A DNA stretch of 64,000 nucleotides from Moniliella sp. 'wahieum' (taxonomy: Eukaryota; Basidiomycota; Moniliellomycetes; Moniliellales; Moniliellaceae): NCBI GenBank assembly GCA_003971905.1, contig RSEE01000002.1, positions 558,001 to 622,000 of the forward strand, written 5' to 3'. Positions 44,691 to 54,661 of this stretch are shown in pieces. The position numbers and the translations under genes are program-made. A model generated the notes under the pieces. That model was not told the DNA's origin. It worked only from the letters and a program-made list of their open reading frames with translations, and did not search any database. Position 1 is the first letter of the stretch, and the number at the start of each line of letters is the position of its first letter.

Positions 44691-45939
44691 CGCTGGCCCT
44701 TTGCGATTGCCACTTTTCCCCGGCTTTTGTCTTCATTCTTTCTTCGCCCATTGCTCTTCCACGAGCAGTACCTTACAAAAGAGTGTCTCCTTTTTACATT
44801 GCTGTCGGCACTGTGCGCTACATTCATATTATCCTGTCGTCCTATCGTACCATGACTCTGTCGGCTTCGTCCAGCACGTACTACTACGCACTGTATGTTG
44901 TGACCAAATCGAAGACTGACTCCCCGCCGCCTGCTTATCTGCATGCGGTTTCTTTCTTTCGGGTGCACGCATAACTGCATACCGGTAGCTTAACTGGCGC
45001 GGTAACAATTTCCCCGTGCTTGACCGTTTTGACCACATCGCCTTCATCGTTTTGTTCTTTCACTTGTCCCTTGTCTTTTGCCTTTTGCTGTGTTACTGTG
45101 TACTTTCTGTCGAAAAACTAAAAAAAAAACTTGTGACTATATCCATAATTCTCTCGCGCCCTTACTCTTCCTCCCTTCGGGTCCTTACGCTCCATGCGAT
45201 ATACTTTTCAATTGTATCGCCCTAATATGGGCCTATTATGTTGTCTCATGGCCTCCTCACACCTCGTATTTGGGCCTGCTCGACACGTCGAGAGCAATGA
45301 AGGTACTGTAGAACTGGGTGCAGACTAACTTAGTACAGCGCACATTCTCCACTCACCATACTCTCAACAGTTAACCGCGGTTTGGCCTGTGGAACCCAAA
45401 GACCACACCTTGTCTTCTCCCCTCTCTGGGGCCACACAAGTATCCACAACACATATTCATAGTAAGTTGTCTAGATACCAATTTTTGGTACAAACCCCGA
45501 AGTGAGGTTACTGTTTTGGGGGCACTTTTTGAACGTCCAAGGTGAAAAGTAGAGGGCGACATGAGGATCCTAAGCTGCCAAGCGTGTGCTGGCTCTCTTG
45601 CTAGAACCAGTGGTGGGTTCGGTCGTACCTCTCCAAAGGCCCAAACGTGGCCTTAAGGCCTCATGGCCGTCATTGCCCTCATGGCCTCAATGGCACTTTC
45701 GGAACTCGGGAAGATCGATGATCGATGATCGATAATCGATAATCGATGATCATACAAGCTGGATTAGGTATTTGGTCGACCAGTCGCGGATCACGTGATC
45801 TGACGATGACCTGGAGGAGCGGAGTTTGCCCTTCTCTTTTCCGCCTGATTGTTGAGGCTGGTTTTTGGGCGATTGGAGAGCGCGTTCGGCTAGGTCAAGC
45901 AAGTGGTGCGACGCCACCATCGATTTGTGGATTGGAGTG
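44691..45939. other. Intergenic upstream of SF3A2
   Basis: No recognisable gene. GTACGC at 44692 could be a last donor site of the zinc-cluster gene, in which case a further exon would lie here, but none is evident. The ATCGAT heptamer array lies at 45714-45751, about 190 bp before the SF3A2 start. Confidence 0.45.
45714..45751. repeat. ATCGAT+G/A heptamer, five copies
   Basis: ATCGATG, ATCGATG, ATCGATA, ATCGATA, ATCGATG and a partial sixth unit. The palindromic core never varies; only the spacer base does. Confidence 0.9.
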
Positions 45940-47088
45940 ATGGGTACGTCTGGTTCTTGTTCTTTCTTGCTCTTGTTCCCCTCTCCCGCTGCCTCCCAAT
46001 CCTGTTCCCTCTGCTTATTCTGTCCTACTGACACATTCTCTCGTTGCGCTTGCGTTTGTTTGGTTTGCTGGAACCAGACTACCAAAACCGTGCGGGGTAA
46101 AAGGGAGCCGGCGTGGCCGGCGACTCGGAGGCGAATGTGCATCGCCGTGACCGGCTGCGCAAGTTAGCGTTGGAGTCGATTGATTTGAGCAAGGTACGTT
46201 TGGGTTTCAGTGGGGGTTCCTTTCCTGTTCTGGGCCCTACTGGCCCTCTTTGCTGGCACATCCGAATTCTTTGATTCTGACCCATGGTTCTGACTTGTCG
46301 TTTGGCTGTCGTTTGGCTTGTGTGCGACCCAGGATCCGTACATTCTGCGCAACCATCTAGGCGGGATCGATTGTAGGTTATGTTTGACGCAGCACCCCAA
46401 CGAAAACTCCTACCTCGCCATACGCAGGGGAAAAAACACCAGACCAACCTGGCCATGCGCGCTGCCAAAGATCAAAAAAGCCAAGCCCGGTTCACGCCGC
46501 AACTGCTGTTGACAGACCGAGACCGACGGCAAGACAAGCCCAAGAAAGTGTTTGTCAAGATTGGCAAGCCGGGATTCAGCATCACCAAAATCCGGGAACT
46601 TACACCTTTGCCTCCGGTAGGCGTGACCGAATCGGAATCGGAACGCGCTGTGCGTCTGCAACAAGGGGGTCGGTTGGGCTTGTTGTTCAAGATCCCCTTA
46701 CCACAAATCAAACCGGGTGTTCGCCCGTTGTACCGCATCCTCTCCTCATTTGAGCAGCACATTGAGCCGCAAGATCGCGCATGGCAGTACCTCGTCGTGG
46801 CGGCTGAGCCGTACGAGAGTATTGCATTTAAGTTGGAATCGCGTGAGGCGGATCGGACGCCGTTGGTGTTAACCTCCTCGGCTGCTTTGGCACGAGCAAA
46901 GCACGAGACGGGTACATGGTCGTATTGGGATCCGGACACTAAAACTTACAGTACGTTTTCTCCCTCTTGATCATCCTTTTTGTTCTTTCTTGCCGTGTCC
47001 TTTGACTGGCTGCAACATGGTTAGGACGCGAGTGCTGACATTGGTTGTTGGGTGCTGCAGCTATCCAGGTGTGTTCAAGCGTTCGTGA
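45940..47088 (+). CDS. SF3A2: Splicing factor 3a subunit 2 (U2 snRNP, Prp11)
   Basis: SF3A2 is part of the SF3a complex of the 17S U2 snRNP and helps position U2 on the branch site. The first exon is only four coding nucleotides (ATG G, 45940-45943). An intron at 45944-46077 (GTACGT...CCAG) then restores the family N terminus MDYQNRAG. Exon 2 ends LRKLALESIDLSK at 46193. An intron follows at 46194-46332, then exon 3 (DPYILRNHLGG, CRLCLTQHPNENSYLA, GKKHQTNLAMRAAKDQK, KIGKPGFSITKI, LLFKIPLPQIKPGVRPLYRI, YLVVAAEPYESIAFKLESRE, WSYWDPDTKTY). The last intron is 46951-47060, with a short final exon to a stop at about 47088. The zinc finger is C-x2-C...H-x5-H; a missing C at 46418-46419 shifts the frame just before the first His. 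An in-frame TAA near 46100 also reflects missing G bases. Confidence 0.93.
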
Positions 47089-48483
47089 AGGATGGATGGA
47101 GGCCGTTGGTACCGTATTTACCTTTGTGCATATTCGTTTAGTTGTGCGGGTGGGTATGTGCGGCCGTGGTCGTAGGATGCGGTTTTGCAAGCGAGACAGG
47201 CAAGGGGGAAGTTCAAGTTGAACTTCAATGCTGCCAGTTGAACTCAACGTTTAGGCTTACACATACTTGCGTGTGTTCATATTTCGGGCTATTATGATCG
47301 ACCGGCGCACATCACCCTTTCTGTCGTCGACCCTCGAGCACCACATGCTTGCTCCATCACTATATCTCCATCACTACCCCACTCCCGATTGCCCTGACGA
47401 GGTAGGCATTGACAGTGTGACAAAAATAGAGGCCGCATGAACTACACCAGCATATTTGGCGGAAAAATCGACCCTGAGAGACACAAGACACATGTACCCA
47501 AAGACCGGAGACGAAACGCAGCACGCACAACCCAAGTCTTGACGTATTTATATACACAAAGAGCCACGGGGTCAAACACTTCGTCGTCAGAGTCCATCTT
47601 TGAATCCCATATTTTTTCTCTCGTGTTGAGCTCTACTATCGTTCTCTCCCCTCTCCTCCTGGTTGGGCTCATTCAAAAGGACGCACTGGATCTAAAGTTG
47701 GACGATATGGGGGTAACGTGGACCTGGGGGACTTAGACACCACTGAGACGCATGGAATAATTGGGAGTATAGGAGGCACAGGAGCGGAAGGGTATCGCAC
47801 CCTACCCATTCTAGCCATCTCTTCATCCACAAGACGACATTCACACCGAATAGCATCACATTTTGCCAAGGAAGAAAACGACTCCCGAAGTGGGAATGGA
47901 TTGGTTCCCCTATGCTATACTACTTCACTGTTGTGAACTGGCACAAAATTGTGCATGCCTATGCAACTCTGCTCTAATAATACCGGAACAAACATGGCGT
48001 CTTGCTGTGTCCCAACTTGAGTCTACATTCCCCATGGAACCCACTCTAATGACAGTATTCTGTCCGTATGCACCGTGCACCGTGACTACAACTCAAAGCA
48101 GACTGAGTGGCCGCAATCCAAGCAATAGCACCAAGCCCCACTTAACTAACCCGCATTAACGACGCGTCACGTGGGGACCTAAACCCCAGTCGGGTCCGTA
48201 CGACAAACGCTACTAGCATTCTTGTGCAATATATGCATGTACCACCAGTCATCAATCTATCGCATTGGAACAGACTATGGCACCGTTCGGCTGTAGTGGG
48301 AAAAACAAGTTGACGTTAACATTGATAACGTGCCTAATCTGCTCGTGAGTCATTTGCCGAGAGCGGAGGATATGGACAACTCAAACGTGGGAGAGCTCGG
48401 CACAGAGAGCAGGAACCCGTCACTGAAAACAAGGATTGACAAAACAAAAGCCCATACAGTGACAGTGTGGTAGCAGGAGAGCA
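47089..48483. other. Intergenic between convergent genes
   Basis: This is the 3' flank of SF3A2 and of the second OPT gene. Short open frames occur, none with a recognised motif. Confidence 0.55.
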
Positions 48484-51127
48484 TCAGCTCGATCCCGACG
48501 AAGCAATTGGGTTGGGCAGCCACAGGCCATTGGGCGCCGGCGCAAAGCCATTGGGAGGAATATCCTTCATGGTGAGGATTCCGGAGCCCTGCAGGTTGTT
48601 GGTTCCACCTTGTTGCCCCACCACAAGTTTTCACCGTTGAAGGGATTGTCAACAGCGAGGAGGCGCGTGTTGGGTACCTCAAGAATAAGTGAGATGAGGA
48701 ACGACATGATCGCTGCACCGCAGTCAAAGCCGGCAGAGATAATATAGTTGTAGTCGGTCCAGAACTCGAAGTAGTGGTGACGGAGGAAGTACTGGAAGAA
48801 CCAGCCGACAAGGAACCAGGAAGTAAAGTTGATTCCAGTCGCAGGAGGCATCATACCCGTCGCAGAGAAGAAGACGGGCCAATTGATGAGACGGACCCAC
48901 GAGTTGGGGTACTTCTTGGCCAAGTACCACGTCGGCACAGGAATTACAGCGCCAACGATGAACATGATGTCAGAGCACCGTACGTCTGCCCTACAGCAAA
49001 CGTCCGGGCGGGTCCGATAAGGCCCCAAATAATACTCGCTTTAAACGAAATAGAGTCAGCATCAGAGTCTAGTCAGGTAAACAAGAAGAGGAGAAACGTA
49101 CCCGAGTAGAAAGTGTGTTGGTACTGGCACGTAAAATGCGCGGGGCTGATCTTTTCGTTGGGGTTGGCACCGCAGAGGTTGTGAGTGGAGCCAAAGAGGA
49201 AAGCAGTGACAGCAACTTGCACCAGGCAGGCCCAGATGGTGGAAATCATCTGGCCCCAGAACATGTCGCGAGGTGGGACCTTCATGTAATGACCCAACTT
49301 CAGATCCTGAACAAACGTAACAGCTTGGGCCATGGAAATGTAGCCAAATGTCTTGAAAATCATCATGGCCACCGGCTTGCCGGGATGGCGTACCCGACAA
49401 TCATTTCACTAATGACGTTGAGACCTGGTTCGTTGGCCGTCACAGCGACAATGATACCGATAGGAATCGTGTAGAGGGCACTCATAAGGATGGCAATGAT
49501 GAACATCCAAATAGGCAGCTGGGTCTTGTAAACGTAAATGGCAGGGATGGCCATCGCAAACGAGGCCAAGAAGGTAGCCAAGTACCACAGGTATGGCACC
49601 TCCTTGTAGCGCGACATGAGACGAGCGTGAATGTCAGGCTCTTCGTGCAGAGAGCGCTTAACTTGCTGGACAATCTGAGGGCCATAGTACAAGGCGACGT
49701 GACTCAGAGTCGATGTGATGGCCCCAAAACCAACACAGTAGCTAATGATGAACGTCTGGTGTTACACCTTGTCAGTGATAATTCGCTACGGAGGGAAAAA
49801 TTACATACGGCACTGAGGTACTCCTTCGAGTAACTGTCGTAGGCGGTTTGATCCAACACATAGTCGGGAGTAACCACATGGCTGACGGAGTAAGGCTGAC
49901 CGAAACGGTCGAAAATGCCGGAGTCAGAGAAGGTGAGGTAGCCCGTGTACTTGGTGTTCGTTGCCCACATGATGGGTGCCACGAAAGCAATGATGATTAG
50001 GTAGCCCACCATGGTGTTAGCAATAGCAAACCATGGCACAAAGATGGGGGATCCAAGGCCACTGATAACCTGCAGCCAATCGAGAGAGATCACGTTGAAG
50101 CCAATGCCACCAGAACCACCAAAGACGAGGTTGACGCCCTTGTTCTTGGGTGCAGCCCAAGCCGGCCATGAGAAGACCGATAGTCCAGTAAAGAGGTACG
50201 AGGGAACAATCTCCCACACAAACATGAACAATGCCGTGACGGAGAACATCTTGAAACGAGACCAACCACGGAAACTCCCGATCTTCTTGTTCTCATGCAT
50301 CGACGTAAGGAACGCCGTGTTGGTCAAGTTGGCAGGCCAAATCATGGACGCAGGCCACACCAAAACCTGACGGCAGAAGCCTGCATAGGAGAAGCCAATG
50401 AGTTGGGTCGAAAGCGTGAGGAGAATCATGTACCCAGCGGTAATGTGTTGACCGTAGTAAGCGTGCTGGGTAATGAAAATGTCGGTGGAGTATGCCGACC
50501 CCACTCCGACGGTGGCCATGACAGTAATCATGGTGTGCTCTTTAATTTGAACGGGCCAGGGTTGAACCAGTCAGCGAGTGGCCAGTTGCGCGGGTAAGGG
50601 ATCTTGGCCATGGCGACACCAATGGGATAAGCAAACAGTTGCACTGCAATGGACGGGAATGTAACCATAGGCCACTGTGGGAACGAGAGGTACAACCATT
50701 AGCAGTGCCCAGTGAGCAAATGCATGACACAATGAAGACGTACCTGGGCAGAGAAGTACATGTTGATACCACTAAGCACCGTGCAGGCAATCATGCCCAT
50801 GGACCATGAGCGGAACGTGTTGGCCTTCATGGTGGGGTCATCGATATTGCTGACGGCGGCACGAACTTCAGGGTAGATGGAATCGTCGCCGATTACATCC
50901 TCAAGACGCAGTTCGGCCTTCTGGTCCCCCTTGTGCAGCGCCTGGTCAGCCTCGTGCAGCAGGGCTGGGTCCAGGTTGGGATCGTTGATGCGGCCGCTGG
51001 TGATCTCATGACGGATGTCGTTCTCAATAGCACCAAAAGCAGCTTCGTGGTCTAGGACATAGGCGGGCTCTTGGACGTCAGGCGCAAGGTCCTTCGTCAC
51101 GTCCTCCTTCTCCAAAGGGCTAGCCAT
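48484..51127 (-). CDS. OPT-family oligopeptide transporter, second copy
   Basis: A proton-coupled oligopeptide transporter with a hydrophilic N terminus from the ATG at 51127. Exons are 51127-50744, 50674-49809, 49755-49102 and 49038-48484; introns of 69, 53 and 63 bp open with GTACGT or GTATGT and all junctions are phase-consistent. Landmarks: DDPTMKANTFRSW, KIPYPRNWPLADWFNPGPF, EHTMITVMATVGVGSAYSTD, LTLSTQLIGFSYAGFCRQ, VLVWPASMIWPANLTNTAF, SWPAWAAPKNKGVNLVFGGS, GLGSPIFVPWFAIANTMVGY, DIHARLMSRYKEVPYLWYL, GLNVISEMIVGYAIP, FGYISMAQAVTFVQDLKLGH, GLIGPARTFAVGQTYG, INWPVFFSATGMMPPATGIN and NLWWGN. Only four indels are needed: A run about 50547, about 49384, about 48973 and about 48603. The tail after NLWWGN ends NGLWLPNPIASSGSS at 48484. 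Substrate is not predictable. Confidence 0.93.
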
Positions 51128-51276
51128 GGTGGTGGCGGGGGGTAGGATGTGGGAAAGACAAGACAGGGAGAGAACGGTTTGTTAAAAGGAACGCAGGTTG
51201 GGGGCTCTACGTAAAAGCGCGCTGGGCTTTGTACCGGCCAGAACTAGTGCCTAGTGGCTCGTCACGCGTTAGTAAC

Positions 51277-51304
51277 TCGATAATCGATCATTGATAATCG
51301 ATAA
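51277..51304. repeat. ATCGAT-based heptamers, degenerate
   Basis: TCGATAATCGATCATTGATAATCGAT-type sequence, a degenerate version of the array at 45714, 150 bp upstream of the OPT start codon. Confidence 0.6.
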
Positions 51305-51333
51305 CGGCGGTGGCGTGGAGGATAATCGAGAGA

Positions 51334-51348
51334 TACTCAGTACTCAGT
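51334..51348. repeat. AGTACT+C heptamer, two copies
   Basis: TACTCAG twice followed by T, giving palindromic AGTACT with spacer C. Confidence 0.65.
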
Positions 51349-51422
51349 GCCAGACAGGCCCCATCCCTCGGGCCCAGCACGCACTGCGCCACTGTGTGTG
51401 CATCCAGCGTACGATGGCGGGG

Positions 51423-51446
51423 GCGTCACACGTCACATGTCACACC
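51423..51446. repeat. ACATGT+C heptamer, degenerate
   Basis: CGTCACA, CGTCACA and TGTCACA units in tandem. Confidence 0.6.
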
Positions 51447-51845
51447 AGGAACAACACCAGGGTGGGGTGCCCGGGTGCCCGAGTGGCTGCTTGATGCATG
51501 ATTGTCGAGTACTTCGAGGAGCTCAAGTGACTCCATACCGGTGCTGCCGAGCCGCCGCCTGCCGCCGAGCCGCCGAACCGAGCACACTCAGATTCACGTC
51601 GAACGTACTTGATTGAGGCGTTGAAGGATCATCGGTCAGCGCTCAGCTCTCCGTTTCTCTCGGCTCGGCAAACCCCAGGCGGATCTGCCGGTGCTTCTCA
51701 AGCAGTGCTGCCACTAACGCGCTAACATGTAACACAAGAGGACGGCCAGATGATAGTTGGACCCTGCCAATGTGAAGACCACGTGGATTTGTACTTGGGG
51801 CCATCTCTCCTGGTCTTTGTCCCTCGACGGGCCTGGACCTGATCG

Positions 51846-51876
51846 AGCTTGAAGCTTGAAGCTTGATCGATGATCT
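51846..51876. repeat. AAGCTT+G array joined to ATCGAT+G
   Basis: Three AAGCTTG units, the first missing one base, run directly into ATCGATGATC. Two families therefore share the same phase of seven across their junction. Confidence 0.75.
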
Positions 51877-52080
51877 CCCCAGCAGCCACTGGCCCTGCCT
51901 TTTGGCCTGTTTGGTCCGCTCCAAACTTCAAAAGCTCCAGCTTCACATGTTGCACCACGGGCCTTCCCCAGTGTTGAGTGAATTGAGTGTACTATCTTGT
52001 ACCTCCTTCCACAAACGTACTGAGTATTATCGGTATTCAACGTACTCAACGTTCAACACACCACATTAAGTACGTTCGGT

Positions 52081-52100
52081 ACGTTGAACGTTGAACGTAC
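52081..52100. repeat. AACGTT+G heptamer array
   Basis: ACGTTGAACGTTGAACGTAC: AACGTTG repeated, then changing to a GTAC core. Related TTCAACG units lie at 52037-52055 in the opposite orientation. Confidence 0.75.
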
Positions 52101-52372
52101 TTGTCAGCCGGTGTACCTGGATATCGCTAGCTCCTGGCTTGTGTGTCGATACGTTACGCGTATTAGCCAGCCATTCTTATCGACAAGTGATATTCCGATT
52201 ACCGATTATCTCGGTTTGATAGGAAAGAAAGAAAACGTTTAGACAAAAAGTACGTATACGCGACAATGGCGGCTGGCGCTATGCGAAGAGATGCGCTGAC
52301 TGATGCCAAGAACCATCACATGCATCACCATCAATTCGAACAGCTTTCGAAGTGCTATGGGTCAATGACCAC

Positions 52373-52400
52373 GCATCATGCATCATGCATCATGCATCAT
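52373..52400. repeat. ATGCAT+C heptamer, four perfect copies
   Basis: GCATCAT repeated four times exactly. The core ATGCAT is palindromic. Confidence 0.9.
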
Positions 52401-52623
52401 GGGGCTTTTCCCAGGCTTCCCCACAGGCTCCCCCACAGATATTGACACGAGCATCCCGGGCACCCCATAGTATCCAGAACAAAAAAGGAAGAAAATGGGT
52501 ATGCTATGTGCCGATACCCCGAGAACCGTTTTTTTGCCGTGGGGTAGTTCGATGGCATACGTCCTCACATGCCTCACAGTCATGAAGCTGTGCGGTATAA
52601 TTGAACAGGGAGAAGTCACCCAG

Positions 52624-52642
52624 CCTTAGGCCTTAGGCCTTA
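52624..52642. repeat. AGGCCT+T heptamer, nearly three copies
   Basis: CCTTAGG twice followed by CCTTA; core AGGCCT with spacer T. A second array of the same unit, slightly degenerate, lies at 52708-52735. Confidence 0.8.
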
Positions 52643-52738
52643 CTGCTTGCATCTTAGAGCAGTGACTAGTGACTGGTGATGCATGATGGTTAGACGCTAG
52701 ACCTTCGACCTTAGGCCTTAGGGCCTTAGGCCTTAATG

Positions 52739-52784
52739 AAGCTTGAAGCTTGAAGCTTGAAGCTTGAAGCGCTTGAAGCTTGAA
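52739..52784. repeat. AAGCTT+G heptamer, six copies with one interruption
   Basis: Four perfect AAGCTTG units, an AAGCG interruption, then further units. It follows the AGGCCT array directly. Confidence 0.88.
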
Positions 52785-52863
52785 GAGAGCACGCACAGCA
52801 GCATAATCATTAATCACCAATCATTGATCATGATGCATGATGAATGAACGCGTGAACCGGCCC

Positions 52864-52922
52864 GAGGCTGAGCTCCTGAGGGCCTGAGGGCCTGAGCCCT
52901 GAGCCCTGAGCGCCTGAGCCCT
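52864..52922. repeat. CCTGAG-based degenerate repeat
   Basis: A chain of CTGAGGGC and CTGAGCCC units with seven- and eight-base spacing. It is related to AGGCCT and TGAGCTC palindromes but less regular. Confidence 0.6.
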
Positions 52923-53410
52923 CGCCGTTCCCGCACACCGTCAGGCCTCCAGCCCCTCACCCTCACCCGACCGCTGACCCACTGAGCTTATCGCTTATCT
53001 GCCGCATGCCAAGAGCTCAAGAACGTGCTCGCACTCTCAGTCTTTCAGACCTCAGCACTGGCACACTGACGACGCGCGCGCGGAGAGCCTCTAGAGGCTC
53101 AGGCTGAGCAGTACGACTAGTAGGACTAGTAGTAGGTCGATCGCAGGGTTATTCGGTTCTATCAACGCGCGCTCAGCCACTCCGCGCTGTTTGTCGCGCT
53201 CATGGAAATCGTTCAATTTGCAGCGCAAATATAGACAGAGATATAGACAGAGATAGCATCGATTACTTTCGTTACTCCAAGAGACTCCGACATCCTCGCT
53301 GCTACTCCCTACTGCTCGCTGCTACCACTCTGACTGACGGCAAGGATGCATGATGTGTGATGAGCATGTGAGACGAAGTCATCGATGCCTTTTCCCGTTC
53401 CCCGCTCTGT

Positions 53411-53438
53411 CATGCACATGCATGTCACATGTCACATG
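53411..53438. repeat. ATGCAT and ACATGT+C heptamers in one array
   Basis: CATGCACATGCATG is followed by TCACATG units. Two palindromic families again share one array. Confidence 0.7.
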
Positions 53439-53512
53439 GCTGTAGGTGGCAGTCATCGAAGTCACTAGTCATCGATCACCACGTCGTAACAGGATCATCG
53501 ATCAGGCCTCTG

Positions 53513-53538
53513 AAGCTTGAAGCTTGAAGCTTGAAGCT
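53513..53538. repeat. AAGCTT+G heptamer, three perfect copies plus a partial
   Basis: It is preceded within 25 bp by ATCGATCAGGCCTC, that is by ATCGAT and AGGCCT cores. Confidence 0.88.
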
Positions 53539-53771
53539 CGATCTGAAGGGCCTACGCGCTTACGCGCCTACGGTCGATCTGTGGCAATGACAACATGTGA
53601 CCATGTGGCCCCTGAAACCCTGTCTCAGACCCTGAGGCGACACTATGCGGGGGAGACGAGGGACAGGCATATTGCACCCAGCCGAAAGAGCAGCAGCTTT
53701 TGTCCAAGTGTTGGGGCACCGTTGGGACCTGTTTATGGTTTTGCCCGACGGACTCGCATGCCAACTAACGC

Positions 53772-53827
53772 GGCCTCAGGCCTCAGGCCTGATTATTTCC
53801 CTGGGTTCCCCTAAGGCCTAAGGCCCA
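53772..53827. repeat. AGGCCT+C and AGGCCT+A arrays
   Basis: GGCCTCA repeats at 53772-53790; CTAAGGC repeats at 53811-53827. The same palindromic core is used with two different spacer bases 20 bp apart. Confidence 0.8.
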
Positions 53828-53980
53828 AGTGCCGGAGCCTCAAGCCTAAAAGAGGTCCTGAGGAATCATCGAATCACTAATATACTCGCAAGCCTCGTCA
53901 CGCGTCAGGGCAGCCTAATTACTCTATGGCTTTTTCCTGATTCCACACGTCCTCGCGTTCTCCCCATCACCTTATCGAGC

Positions 53981-54048
53981 GCTTGAAAAGCTCTTGAAGC
54001 TTAGCTTGAAGCTTGAGCTTGAGGAGATTGAAGCTTCAAGCTTCAAGC
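53981..54048. repeat. AAGCTT array that switches orientation
   Basis: Degenerate AAGCTTG units up to about 54028 change to AAGCTTC units (TTGAAGC then CTTCAAG), making a large imperfect inverted repeat centred near 54028. Confidence 0.75.
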
Positions 54049-54636
54049 ACACCCCTGAGCCTGAGGCCTGACGAAGGCGTAGGCACCGTGACGCGTGATG
54101 CGAGCATTATGGTGCATGAGATCGTGAGAGAGAAAACCAAATTAATCTCTCCTCCCCCTCTCTCTCTTTCCTCCGAAGACCGGTTCCATCCGTCATTTTA
54201 CCAAATCTCTGTCGAGACTGAGGACTGAGTTCATCAGTGTTCGGTACTGAGGGGCGCGAGGCTCAGCTCAGGCCTGAGGTACCGAACGGTCCTGAAGCAC
54301 CGGGACATCAGGATTCAATTGAATATTCATGTGAGCCGCTGAGGAAGGACAGTTGCATGATGCATTATGACGCGTGATGCGGAACCATATGCACAGATGA
54401 CCTGGGCGCGCGTTACACGCTTGGCAGGCACGCTGTTGAGAATTGATATGTATAGTCTTCCCCCAATCAGCCTGTTTACGTGTTACAAGAAAGCGTGGTA
54501 GCTCCAAACTTTTCCATCCGTTCTTAAAGAGAGAAAGTTTGGACTACGAGAGGCAAACACGCGTGGTGCAACTTTTTTGCGAACGAATACCCCACAATAT
54601 GCCTCCTTTTTGTAAAAAAGAGAAACAAGGCCTACA

Positions 54637-54661
54637 GAGAGAGAGAGAGAGAGAGGAGGAG
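54637..54661. repeat. GA dinucleotide microsatellite
   Basis: A run of AGAGAG passing into GGAGGAGG. No gene spans it. Confidence 0.85.

Noticed and set aside
51277-54048. CRISPR array
   Set aside because: The repeats are seven bases long without unique spacers of constant length, and the genome is eukaryotic.
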